Origin: Patiria pectinifera
Lineage: Eukaryota > Echinodermata > Asteroidea > Valvatida > Asterinidae
Assembly (NCBI GenBank): GCA_029964075.1
Contig: CM057144.1
Coordinates: 11,369,281-11,433,280, forward strand
Direction: 5' to 3'
DNA length: 64,000 nt
Shown here: piece by piece, positions 44,426 through 53,529 of the stretch
Layout: each line of letters starts with the position of its first letter
How positions within the stretch are numbered: the first letter of the stretch is position 1
Position numbers and translations under genes: made by a program
Notes under the pieces: generated by a model
The model's database searches: none
What the model saw: only the letters and a program-made list of their open reading frames with translations
What the model was told of the DNA's origin: nothing

Positions 44426-45720
44426 ATGGCATTCTTTGGTCCAGACTTTAATGCCGAGGAAGAGTGGGCTAGGCTGGAGGCCCTCACCAACGGCGATCCG
44501 ATGTGGGGGCAAGTGGCACCGCCGTCTCCACTGGGAGCAGTTCCCACCCTAGAGTGGGACATGGGTAAGTTATATTACGTTTTTACTTTGTTGTGTATGT
44601 TGTGGCTAGCTCTTTTCGAAGCATAAGTTTGGCAACTACACGACTAAAATATCTTACCAATCTCTTCTTGCTTATCACGCAGCTTCCGATGTAGAAGTCG
44701 AGCCGGAGATTGTAGATCTGACGGGAGACGGATACGGTAAGTCTCTCCTCTTTTTTTTTCATTTTGCCATGTACACGTTTGCAGTCTGAGAATAATGATT
44801 AGATGGGTGAATTTGTTCAAGGCGTGTCAATGACTTTCTTCTTTTTTTATTTTTTTTTATTACGCAGACCCCTTTCATGTTGATCACGTGGAGGTCATTG
44901 ATTTAACTGGATCCGATGAGGGTAAGTTGTTTTCTAGTTATTATTTTTTGCACTGCGAAATGAAAACATACCATTTGCTGAATCGTCGAGTGTACAATAA
45001 TCATGTTTTAATTGTCTTTATTTTGCAGAATCGGACATGGAAGTACCTCAGCAACAGCAACTAAGCCCTGTTTCCTCTCCAACATCATGGAGCCTGTCCC
45101 CTGGACCTCCTTCCAGCCCCGAGGCCTCGCCTTTAGCGTTGGAACTTCCGCCCACTCCTCCATCAAGCCCTGAGGCCGCTAGCCCTCCACCTTCCCCTCC
45201 CGCAAGCCCTGAGAGTGTCCCGATTCTTCCGCCAACACCGCCCCCCAGCCCGAATGCCTGGAACCCCCCTCCAAGTCCCGCAGCGCCTGCACTAGTACCG
45301 GAACCCCCGCTTCAGTATGAAAATCAAGTGCCGATGGATGAATTCCTCGTCGAACCCGAGGAGGAAGTAAGGAGACAGTTCTTTTGTCATTTTGGCCTTA
45401 TAATACGTATTATATTGCAGATTTACAGCGTTTCACGGTGCAACGGGTGTTTCATCGACCACCCGTCCCAAATGCAACATAGTTGCATTATGGAAACACA
45501 GAGTTATCTGTTTGACTTGTACATTGAGGATATGTTGAACGAACTTCGTACAGATAGTGAGCTCTGTCTTCAGGGCTGGCTTGAAAGAGTTCAAGCCAGC
45601 TCCTTTTTACGGTCTCACTATATGTACGAAGACATGGCAATAGTAGATTTTTTTGATTTTTTAGAGGTGGAGTTGAGATCGGACTCAGTTATAGACGAAT
45701 TAAAATCGTACGTTTTATAA
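44426..45720 (+). CDS. Split SUMO-motif and proline-rich protein of the Polinton
   Basis: Four open blocks, each bordered by GTAAGT-type donors and CAG acceptors: about 44,426-44,564, 44,684-44,737, 44,868-44,921 and 45,029-45,720. The two middle blocks are both 54 bases, in the same phase, and each encodes one SUMO-interaction-like motif (EIVDLTGDG and EVIDLTGSDE). The last block is rich in PPSPxxP repeats, then carries a compact Cys/His motif C-x2-C-x3-HPSQ-x2-H-x-C near its middle and an acidic, helical C-terminus. A further short GTAAGG...CAG interval inside it (about 45,369-45,420) stays open either way. It looks like a nuclear regulatory protein, comparable in style to viral early proteins; function is inference. 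Confidence 0.65.
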
Positions 45721-46789
45721 AAGACACCCAATGCACCGTGAAACTTTGTATGTTTTTGTATAATTGTGTACATTTTTAAATTTTCAACCAATTGAAAATG
45801 TATATACATGTAGACATTTTTTTTTTTTTTTTTAGTTTTGGCTTTGTTTTGTTTGAAACATCAGTTTCCATTTGATTGACACATGATGCTTTTAATATAT
45901 AAATGGAAGTTTGTATGTTTATTTTTAAACTTGCAACTTAAAATACGTTGTTTGACTACGTTCGGATGTTGGGGATAAATATGTGCATTCTTTGTAAATA
46001 TCTTCATTTTCTGTTTTTTTGTTTTGTTTTTAAACTTGAAACTTTAAGTATATACACTGCTAGGGTTTTCTTTGTAAATATTTTCATTTTGTATTTTCTT
46101 TGTAAATATTTTCATTTTGTATTTTCTTTTAAACTTTTAATACTTGGATGGCTTGAATGTAGGGTTTAGAACAGATAATGTTTGATACAATTGAGTTTAA
46201 TCATAAAGTTTGTTAAACTTGAATAAATTGAAAGAAAAAAGTATATGTTTCAAAAGCGATGTTATTCAAATGTGTATTTAAGGTTTTAAAAAATATAATA
46301 GGCTGTCATTTTTAACTTGGGCTCCGACGAAATAAGACCATGGAAAGTTACTTGAAAACATTTGTATGTTTATTTTTAAACTTGCAACTTAAAATACGTT
46401 GTTTGACTACGTTCGGATGTTGGGGATAAATATGTGCATTCTTTGTCAATATCTTCATTTTCTGTTTTTTGTTTTGTTTTTAAACTTGAAACTTTAAGTA
46501 TATACACTGCTAGGGTTTTCTTTGTAAATATTTTCATTTTGTATTTTCTTTGTAAATATTTTCATTTTGTATTTTCTTTTAAACTTTTAATACTTGGATG
46601 GCTTGAATGTATGGTTTAGAACAGATAATGTTTGATACAATTGAGTTTAATCATAAAGTTTGTTAAACTTGAATAAATTGAAAGAAAAAAGTATATGTTT
46701 CAAAAGCGATGTTATTCAAATGTGTATTTAAGGTTTTAAAAAATATAATAGGTTGTCATTTTTAACTTGGGCTCCGACGAAATAAGACC
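45721..46789 (+). repeat. 451-bp tandem duplication in front of the integrase gene
   Basis: 45,910-46,360 and 46,361-46,811 are nearly identical direct repeats. Each holds AT-rich untranslated sequence with TTGTAAATATTTTCATTTTG sub-repeats and ends with the first codons of the integrase frame, so the start region of that gene exists twice in a row. Confidence 0.85.
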
Positions 46790-47851
46790 ATGGAAAGTTA
46801 CTTGAAAACATTGTATTACGACCTAGATCGCGAAAGCGGTTTAAGCAGTATTGAGAAATTGTATCGTGCAGCCAAACGGGCGGGAAAATATAAGATAACG
46901 CGGAAACAAATACGGCACTTTCTTCGTGGACAGGATGCTTACACGCTGCATAAGCCCGCCAGGAAAATATATCCTAGAAATAAGGTGATGGCCGTGGGTC
47001 GTGACGAAATTCATCAATTAGACCTGGTAGATGTATCTAATTTATCCAGATATAATAAAGGATATAAATACTTACTGACGTGGATCGATGTGTTTTCGAA
47101 ATACGCGTGGGTAATTCCTTTGAAAAACAAAACTGGAAAGGTGTTGGTGGAGGCTTTTAAAAAAAATCTCAAGTCAAGCGGGAGACCTCCGGTAATGATT
47201 CATACGGATAAAGGCAGCGAATTTACCAATCGTTTGTTTCAAGCTTTGCTTAAGAGTGAAGGTATACATTTCTATACGACAAACAGCGAAGTAAAAGCCC
47301 CCAACGTGGAGAGATTTAATCGTACTCTAAAGTCTCGAATGTGGAGGTATTTCACGTACAAAAACACTCTGAAGTACGTCGACGTGTTGCAACAATTAGT
47401 GACGGCATACAATAACTCTTATCACCGTTCCATTAAAATGAAACCCGTGGAAGTCAACGGTGAGAACGAAAGCACAGTCTGGAAGAATCTGTTTTCGCCG
47501 TCTAAACATCCCGTAAAATTTCAGTTAAAAGTCGGCGAAAAGGTTCGAGTTAGCAAACAGCGGTTGACGTTTGAAAAGTCATACCTTCCATCTTGGTCAG
47601 AAGAAATATTCACTGTGACCAAACGCAGTGGTCGACAGAAAAGGCCGGTGTACAAATTAAAAGATTATTCTGGAGAAGAAATTCAAGGCACGTTTTACGA
47701 AGAGGAATTGCAAAAGGTACGCAAAAGCGATGATCTGTACCGGGTAGAGAAAGTAATCCGCAAACGCAAGAAAAAAGGAAAGACCGAGTATTTCGTTAAA
47801 TGGCTAGGTTACCCTTCATCATTTAACAGTTGGGTGGCGGATCTTCAGTAA
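46790..47851 (+). CDS. Polinton integrase with chromodomain
   Basis: 353 codons. N-terminal helical region (residues 1-70), then a retroviral-type DDE core: DEIHQLDLVDVSNLSRYNKG, TWIDVFSKYAWVIPLKNKTG, MIHTDKGSEFTNRLFQ, NSEVKAPNVERFNRTLKSRM give the D, D and E positions at about 78, 141 and 177. A C-terminal chromodomain (YRVEKVIRKRKKKGKTEYFV, KWLGYPSSFNSW) at residues 315-353 probably steers insertion to modified chromatin. It joins the linear element to host DNA, making the 6-bp duplication seen at its ends. Full family length. Confidence 0.93.
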   Translation: MESYLKTLYYDLDRESGLSSIEKLYRAAKRAGKYKITRKQIRHFLRGQDAYTLHKPARKIYPRNKVMAVGRDEIHQLDLVDVSNLSRYNKGYKYLLTWIDVFSKYAWVIPLKNKTGKVLVEAFKKNLKSSGRPPVMIHTDKGSEFTNRLFQALLKSEGIHFYTTNSEVKAPNVERFNRTLKSRMWRYFTYKNTLKYVDVLQQLVTAYNNSYHRSIKMKPVEVNGENESTVWKNLFSPSKHPVKFQLKVGEKVRVSKQRLTFEKSYLPSWSEEIFTVTKRSGRQKRPVYKLKDYSGEEIQGTFYEEELQKVRKSDDLYRVEKVIRKRKKKGKTEYFVKWLGYPSSFNSWVADLQ

Positions 47852-47864
47852 TAAGGACGTCATC

Positions 47865-48626
47865 ATGGCATCAACTTCGACTCAGTTTTACCTTACGCTG
47901 CCTAGTAATGCATCTATGTCACTGTATCCAAACAATACGTTGTCTAGTTACATGACGCGTCTGGTGAAGCAAATTAGTCTGACCGGTAACTGGGAGGTTG
48001 CCCTGACTGAAATTCATTATCCTTTCTCGTGGTACAATATTACAGAAAATAACAATTCCTTTACATACAGCGAACATGGCCGAGTACAAACTCACGCTAG
48101 AATTTCGCACGGATTCTATACATCCGTACAAGAAATTATAGATGAAATCAACCGTGAAATGACGGAAACGGCTAAACATAATATTATCATTACCCTGGAT
48201 AAGTACACGGGCAGAGTAAAGATAGAACTCCGAGAGGGGGCCTTTGTGTATTTTGATGATTACCTGTATCGCATGCTGGGATTAAAATACAAAGCGGTGA
48301 ATGAAAACGTGGAAGGTTATTTACCCGTGGATGTGAACGGAGGATTTTACGGCATGTACGTGTACTGCGACATCGCCGCGAACCAACTGGTGGGAGATGT
48401 CAGCGCTCCATTACTGAGGATCGTCCCTGTGCAAAAGTCTGGAGTTACTCCGGGAGACGTCATTGCCCATGCGTTCAACACTCCTCATTACGTGCCTGTG
48501 AAAGTGAAAAACTTTGAGACCATTCAGATGAATATAAGGACGGACACGGGGGAGAAAGTGGCATTTCAACGCGGGAAACTCACGACTACACTTCATTTTC
48601 GCAAAACTCGTCCCTCCTTGTTTTGA
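47865..48626 (+). CDS. Minor capsid-like protein (PX type) of the Polinton
   Basis: 253 codons, 13 bases after the integrase stop. N-terminus QFYLTLPSNASMSLYPNNTL followed by SSYMTRLVKQISLTGNWEVA and EIHYPFSWYNI is the conserved Polinton protein predicted to be a single jelly-roll penton-type capsid protein. It is followed directly by the core-like protein and the major capsid gene, forming a virion block. Assignment to the minor capsid role comes from published comparisons of the family; the sequence itself shows a beta-rich protein without membrane spans. Confidence 0.8.
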   Translation: MASTSTQFYLTLPSNASMSLYPNNTLSSYMTRLVKQISLTGNWEVALTEIHYPFSWYNITENNNSFTYSEHGRVQTHARISHGFYTSVQEIIDEINREMTETAKHNIIITLDKYTGRVKIELREGAFVYFDDYLYRMLGLKYKAVNENVEGYLPVDVNGGFYGMYVYCDIAANQLVGDVSAPLLRIVPVQKSGVTPGDVIAHAFNTPHYVPVKVKNFETIQMNIRTDTGEKVAFQRGKLTTTLHFRKTRPSLF

Positions 48627-48632
48627 GCAGAC

Positions 48633-49031
48633 ATGATGGATTACGAGAAATATTACAGAAATCAAGCGGGAGGTGGAGATAATTTCTTCAGAGGCGCTCC
48701 TATTCAGAAGGGATACGGACTCGGCAATATTTTAGGAGGACTTTTCAGATCCGCTTTACCGGTTATCAAACAAGGGGCAAAAATGCTAGGCAAGGAGGCT
48801 TTAAAGACAGGAGTCGGTATTGCTTCAGATGCCCTTGGTGGCCAAAATGTAAAAAAGGCTGCAAAAAATCGAGTGCGACGGGCGGGCTTGAACATGACGT
48901 CACGGGCTATGCAGCAACTAACTCATCAATTTTCCCCTCCGAAAAAAGGTTTAAAAAGGAAGACAAACCGTGCACCACGCAGAAAGGCTCCGAGCAAGCG
49001 AACGAAGAGGAACCCCGACATATTCGATTAG
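48633..49031 (+). CDS. Small basic core/pVI-like protein of the Polinton
   Basis: 132 codons, 6 bases after the minor capsid stop. A glycine-rich N-terminus (YGLGNILGGLFRSALPVIKQ) forms an amphipathic segment, then a strongly basic C-terminus (KKGLKRKTNRAPRRKAPSKR). Glycine/leucine amphipathic plus basic tail is the style of adenovirus-type core and membrane-lytic proteins (pX, pVI). Position between the two capsid genes supports a virion role. No stronger family link can be made by eye. Confidence 0.7.
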   Translation: MMDYEKYYRNQAGGGDNFFRGAPIQKGYGLGNILGGLFRSALPVIKQGAKMLGKEALKTGVGIASDALGGQNVKKAAKNRVRRAGLNMTSRAMQQLTHQFSPPKKGLKRKTNRAPRRKAPSKRTKRNPDIFD

Positions 49032-49054
49032 GCCTATAAGCAGTACTCTTCACC

Positions 49055-50383
49055 ATGGCATTCATCAGCAAGCACTCGTGCGAATGCACAAAATCTGAAC
49101 TTGATCTTTTCTCCGTCCCGCCCACTCAGACCTCCATTTTGAAAGGCCAATGGGTACAGTACAATCCATTGACCAATATTGTGGACTCGGATTCCATAGA
49201 ATTCAATATCACCGGTTCGACCGAGCACTACCTGGATCTGGCACACACTCTGATAAACGTAAAGGCTAAAATTGTCAATGAAAACGGGACTGACCTGGGT
49301 GATGATGTGCCCGTTGCTCCCGCTAATCTGATGCTTCACTCTCTGTTCTCCGAAGTGGATGTCACGCTCAACGATAAACTCGTCTCGTCCTCGTCAAACA
49401 CGTACCCGTACAGAGCCCTGATAGAAACCCTGCTGACCTATGGACCCCCAGCAAAGACGTCTCAATTGACCGCTGCTTTGTTTTACAAAGATACGGCCGG
49501 TAAAATGGAAGCCAACGATCCAACCGCGGATGAGAATTATAACGAAGGATTAAAAAAGAGATACAAGCTGACGCGGGAGAGCCGTGTTATCGATCTGATG
49601 GGGCCGATTCATAGCGATATATTCTTTCAAGATAGATTTTTACTGAACGGAGTCAATCTAAAGCTTAAGTTTCATCGCAGTAAAAACAGTTTTTGTCTAG
49701 TGACGGCTCTGCCCAATACTAGTTTCAAAGTAAAGATACTGGAAGCTTCTCTCTACGTGAGAAAGGTCGTTATCAGTCCAACCGTGGCTCTAGCGCACGC
49801 TAAAACCCTACAGAGTGCTACGGCCAAATACCCCTTGCGTAGGGTGGAAGTGAAGACGTTTTCTATTCCGCAAGGAAACCAATCTTTTACCCGCGAAAAT
49901 TTGTTTTTGGGACAAATGCCGCGACGCGTGGTGATTGGTATGGTTGATAATACGGCCTTCAACGGCGACTATCATAAAAATCCTTTCAATTTCAAACATA
50001 ACGGAATGAATTATTTGGGACTGTACGTGGACAATGAACAGACACCATGGCGACCTCTTCAGCCAAAATTTTCAGGAAAAGACGAAGCGTACATAATGGC
50101 GTATCAGACTTTGTATTCAGGTATAAATACACTGTACCAAAACACGGGCAACCAAATTAATCGCGACGATTACCAAGCGGGGTATTCGCTCTTTGCCTTT
50201 GATCTGTCTCCTGATTTGTCATGCGGATCTCACTTTAACTTAGTAAAGCGCAGTAACATGCGTTTGGAGTTGCAGTTTGAGGCGGCCTTGACAACGACTG
50301 TCAACGTTGTGGTATACAGCGAATTTGAGAGCATTCTAGAAGTGGACGAGAGCCGAAATATTCTGATTGATTATTCCAACTAA
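49055..50383 (+). CDS. Major capsid-like protein (PY type) of the Polinton
   Basis: 442 codons. N-terminal CTKSELDLFSVPPTQTSILK, STEHYLDLAHTLINVKAKIV and NLMLHSLFSEVDVTLNDKLV are the hallmark text of the widespread Polinton protein often labelled F54H12.2-like, predicted as the double jelly-roll major capsid protein. Beta-rich throughout, ending at 50,383, 9 bases before the protease gene. Length fits the family. It would build the icosahedral shell with the minor capsid protein. Confidence 0.85.
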   Translation: MAFISKHSCECTKSELDLFSVPPTQTSILKGQWVQYNPLTNIVDSDSIEFNITGSTEHYLDLAHTLINVKAKIVNENGTDLGDDVPVAPANLMLHSLFSEVDVTLNDKLVSSSSNTYPYRALIETLLTYGPPAKTSQLTAALFYKDTAGKMEANDPTADENYNEGLKKRYKLTRESRVIDLMGPIHSDIFFQDRFLLNGVNLKLKFHRSKNSFCLVTALPNTSFKVKILEASLYVRKVVISPTVALAHAKTLQSATAKYPLRRVEVKTFSIPQGNQSFTRENLFLGQMPRRVVIGMVDNTAFNGDYHKNPFNFKHNGMNYLGLYVDNEQTPWRPLQPKFSGKDEAYIMAYQTLYSGINTLYQNTGNQINRDDYQAGYSLFAFDLSPDLSCGSHFNLVKRSNMRLELQFEAALTTTVNVVVYSEFESILEVDESRNILIDYSN

Positions 50384-50392
50384 AAAGACGAT

Positions 50393-50911
50393 ATGGATAG
50401 TGTACAACTTTTAAGAGTACTCAAGGGAGATAGCATTACCCGGCGTTACACGACCGGTGTATTTCCGTCAGATAGACTACCATCCGTGACAGAATACCCA
50501 AGTGCCTTCATCATCAATACGGACAGAAACAACGAACCGGGCACCCACTGGCTGGCTGTGTACTTCACTCTGGACAGGAAGGCGGAATTCTTTGACTCTT
50601 ACGGGCAGCATCCTTATACATACGGACCTTATTTCGAAACATTCTTGAAAAAGAATAGTCAAAGTTTTATCTACAACGATACATGTCTGCAATCCCCGAG
50701 CACGACAGTCTGCGGGCAGTATTGCTTATTTTACTTATTGCACAGATGCAGAGACATTTCTATGAACGCTATCATATCCGTGTTTACGGACGATTACCTC
50801 GTCAACGATGTACTAGTGCACGATTTTGTACAAGAAAAATATGATGTCGACGTACCCGTTTCAGACTTGGATTTCATTTGTCGTCAAATTTGTGAAAAGA
50901 AAAAAGATTAA
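50393..50911 (+). CDS. Adenain-like cysteine protease of the Polinton
   Basis: 172 codons. The Ulp1/adenain catalytic order is visible: His in GTHWLAVYF (about residue 53), Asp in EFFDSYGQHP (about 69), Gln in CLQSPSTT (about 102) and Cys in VCGQYCLFYLLHRC (about 108). It would process capsid and core precursors. Last gene of the plus-strand block, full family length. Confidence 0.9.
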   Translation: MDSVQLLRVLKGDSITRRYTTGVFPSDRLPSVTEYPSAFIINTDRNNEPGTHWLAVYFTLDRKAEFFDSYGQHPYTYGPYFETFLKKNSQSFIYNDTCLQSPSTTVCGQYCLFYLLHRCRDISMNAIISVFTDDYLVNDVLVHDFVQEKYDVDVPVSDLDFICRQICEKKKD

Positions 50912-51377
50912 GTTTTGTTTTATTTATGTTTACCGATTTTTTTTTTTTGTCCGAGGTTTGTTTCATAAATAGTAGTAGAGTGTTGATACTTTGTTTTAAC
51001 TATAACTTAATTTTGTTAGTGTTAGTACGTACATAGAAATAAAAAAAGAGACAAAATACATTGTTTTCTTCTGTACACTGTACATGTATATTCATTTATT
51101 GTTACATCACTCTGTTACCATGAATAAATCGCAGTATGCTTACAAAGTGTGTTTTCGTTTCTCTTTCAATATTGCGTTAAAACCCTCCACCATTTACAAA
51201 GATAAAATTACAAGCAATTACAAACAAGTTTTTACAAAAAACCCTCCACCTTTACAAAGATACTTTCATATAATGTGTCGAAATAAATTACAATTACAAT
51301 CAAGTTTACAAAATCCATCCACCGGTTACAAAGTTTACAAAGTAATATCGAAAACAAGTTTACTGTTTAAAAATTAA
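50912..51377. other. Convergent intergenic centre of the Polinton
   Basis: Plus- and minus-strand gene blocks end here. The stretch is AT-rich with AATAAA-type signals on the plus strand near 51,037 and 51,123. From about 51,178 to 51,330 a degenerate repeat recurs three times (AAAACCCTCCACC then TTTACAAAGATA). No gene is seen. Confidence 0.5.
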
Positions 51378-52178
51378 TTACAACGTTTCCCATGCGAGTT
51401 TCTTTTTGGCTCGTACAGGAGTGGATACTACTCTCAGTCGTTTTGGTTTTTTAAATCGAAATGGTGTACCCGGTGGAGTAGGAACATCTGGTAATAAACG
51501 CTTTTCGGTCGAACCCGCTTGTTTGTATTTTCTCACGATGCTACGACGGGCTTCGTTTCCTATGATGCTTTCTGGAACGTTAGATTTAGCTAAACCACGC
51601 ATAAAATACTGGAATCCATAGGGAACAAACCCCTTTTTACTTCTTAACGCGTCATTGACAAGATCCACTATATTTGAACCTTTAACAGGATTCCCATCGT
51701 AAACGAGTTCCCCATTTTTGTTCCAAGTCATGACGTCATTATGTTTTAGCTGATTAATTAGTAACTTCGCTTTGCGCTGCAATGTCTTTGGAACAGTCTC
51801 GAGAATTTGTGGCGTGAGGTCATCCTCGGCCTGAGCTGTAGTGGTAGTAGCGGGTTCTCCGTCCGTTGTTCCGCCCGATGCTGCTTCTTCTTCGCCCTGC
51901 GGTGCCCCGGAACCCCGGGCTGCCTGTGTAGACATGGTGACGGACATGGGCTCTGTTTTCCGTGCGTGGTCGTACTGCAGATATTGCTGCAACGTTTGCT
52001 GGTACAGGGAGAGCTTGTTGTCGTCCGGTAGATCATTTCTGGCCAGGATATCTCTCATGTCTTGTTCCAGACTCTGCAGTTTACTCTGCGTAGGGTTACG
52101 TGAGAGAAGAACATTCTGTATGGCTCTGGTAACGCTGTCTGCGGGGGCGCTGAGCATAATTTTTTTGGCGTATTTCAT
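51378..52178 (-). CDS. Conserved Polinton protein with Ser/Gly/Glu linker
   Basis: 266 codons. Helical N-terminus (SVTRAIQNVLLSRNPTQSKL), a low-complexity Gly/Ala/Thr/Glu linker (about residues 88-120), and a conserved C-terminal half with NGELVYDGNPVKGSNIVDLV and KKGFVPYGFQYFMRGLAKSN. This text recurs in many Polintons in the same place next to the ATPase; its role is not established, though a virion or packaging role is likely. The start overlaps the stop of the upstream gene (TAATG), suggesting coupled translation. Confidence 0.7.
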   Translation of the reverse strand: MKYAKKIMLSAPADSVTRAIQNVLLSRNPTQSKLQSLEQDMRDILARNDLPDDNKLSLYQQTLQQYLQYDHARKTEPMSVTMSTQAARGSGAPQGEEEAASGGTTDGEPATTTTAQAEDDLTPQILETVPKTLQRKAKLLINQLKHNDVMTWNKNGELVYDGNPVKGSNIVDLVNDALRSKKGFVPYGFQYFMRGLAKSNVPESIIGNEARRSIVRKYKQAGSTEKRLLPDVPTPPGTPFRFKKPKRLRVVSTPVRAKKKLAWETL

Positions 52179-52507
52179 TACTTTGAGAACAGCAACCCTC
52201 CGATCGTACTCAGAATTGGAGCCAGCAGGGGTCCAAGAAATCCACCTTTTTGAACCAAAAGCTTTTTACGCTTGGCGTGAGAAGACTTCTTGTCTGCCAG
52301 AGTTCGTAGAACCGTCTTGTGTCGTACCAAACGCTTCTTTTGACTCGGCGTGAGAGGCACACGGCCTTTTAAAACGTTCAGTGCGCATTCGCACACACAG
52401 GTGACCAGTTCTTTGTCCGCATTTTTCAAAATGTCTTTTCGCCTCTTAGCTGAAGATTTGCTCAGAATGTGCAGCGTGTGAGCATTGTCCTTCAGCCGTC
52501 GCGTCAT
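52178..52507 (-). CDS. Small basic Polinton protein with hydrophobic tail
   Basis: 109 codons. A Lys/Arg-rich body (KSSAKRRKDILK, SQKKRLVRHK, HAKRKKLLVQ) ends in GGFLGPLLAPILSTIGGLLF, a glycine-hydrophobic tail found in small Polinton proteins from other animals. Function unknown; a DNA-binding or membrane-interacting virion component is plausible. Sits directly upstream of the 51.4-kb gene. Confidence 0.65.
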   Translation of the reverse strand: MTRRLKDNAHTLHILSKSSAKRRKDILKNADKELVTCVCECALNVLKGRVPLTPSQKKRLVRHKTVLRTLADKKSSHAKRKKLLVQKGGFLGPLLAPILSTIGGLLFSK

Positions 52508-52540
52508 CTTGACAAATGAAGACGTTGAGGCAAAAGGGGA

Positions 52541-53179
52541 CTATTTAGGGACGTAGGCGTAGCTCGTTTCACCGGGAAAAATACTGGAACGAAGGCGATG
52601 TTCTTCCGGGCAGTTTGGTTTCAAGTCGATGAACAGGTAAGAGTGCGGAAGACTGGTCGCGTCCGCGTAAGCCTCCACCATGAACTTGGTCTGTCCAGGG
52701 TACATCTGCTTGGCCAGGTGAACAATCTGAGATCGGTCTCTGGGGTTCTTAAACAGGGCGATGTAGTGACAGTTCAGACTGATGGTTCTGCTCTCCTTGG
52801 ACTGATGAAACAGATTTTGCACGATGTAAATCACAGACAGGTTGCGATGATGGGATCCTTGGGTAAACAGTTTAGTAATCTGAGGATCGTTACCGCACTC
52901 TTGCATCAGATCGTCCAGAACCACTAGATTTCGGTGTTGCGGGTCGATGAGATCCGACCAATCCTCCGGCAGCCCCTCCACAAACTGAACAGCAGGTAGA
53001 TCGCGAGACAGTTCCTCGTAAGCCGGCTGATGCTGACCATAACACCACAAAATTCTCTCAAATGGTTCCACAAAGACATGATGATGATTTCTAATGAGTT
53101 TACTGACCCAATGAGTCTTTCCGCAACCCGTCGGTCCCGCGATACAAAATGTTGCCGGGTGTTGTAGTTTCGTACCCAT
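52541..53179 (-). CDS. FtsK/HerA-type genome-packaging ATPase of the Polinton
   Basis: 212 codons. Walker A in CIAGPTGCGKTHWVSKLI (about residue 13-22), Walker B in NLVVLDDLMQ (about residue 84), and a sensor-like SVIYIVQNLFHQ region. This is the packaging ATPase that Polintons share with adenovirus-like and PRD1-like viruses. Full family length, with no breaks seen. Confidence 0.92.
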   Translation of the reverse strand: MGTKLQHPATFCIAGPTGCGKTHWVSKLIRNHHHVFVEPFERILWCYGQHQPAYEELSRDLPAVQFVEGLPEDWSDLIDPQHRNLVVLDDLMQECGNDPQITKLFTQGSHHRNLSVIYIVQNLFHQSKESRTISLNCHYIALFKNPRDRSQIVHLAKQMYPGQTKFMVEAYADATSLPHSYLFIDLKPNCPEEHRLRSSIFPGETSYAYVPK

Positions 53180-53270
53180 AGAGAAAAATGACGTTGACGT
53201 TTTAGCGCGCCGAAATTTATAGCCTCAACATAATGACGTCACGACTAGGATTACAAACGTTAACCCGCGC

Positions 53271-53486
53271 TTAGTGCGCACCGATGGTTTCGTTTTTCAA
53301 CAGGTCAAAGGTTGCCGCTTCAAAAATCAATTGACTAACCAAATTATTGTTTAACACTTTAGACATCTCAATTCCAAACACAGAAAATAATATAACGATT
53401 AATACAATAATAATGACGAGCATAATTAATCGAAATAGGGGTGTATTAGAGCACTTGCGGGTAGTGAAGGAAGGTGCGTACGCCAT
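53271..53486 (-). CDS. Small membrane peptide of the Polinton
   Basis: 71 codons between the polymerase and the ATPase. A transmembrane span (LIMLVIIIVLIVILFSVFGI, about residues 19-38) with basic residues before it. Not recognised beyond that; single-span peptides of this kind are common in these elements. Confidence 0.5.
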   Translation of the reverse strand: MAYAPSFTTRKCSNTPLFRLIMLVIIIVLIVILFSVFGIEMSKVLNNNLVSQLIFEAATFDLLKNETIGAH

Positions 53487-53529
53487 GGTGACTTTGGTTC
53501 AAATGCGATCGACGCAACAGAGTTCGTCT

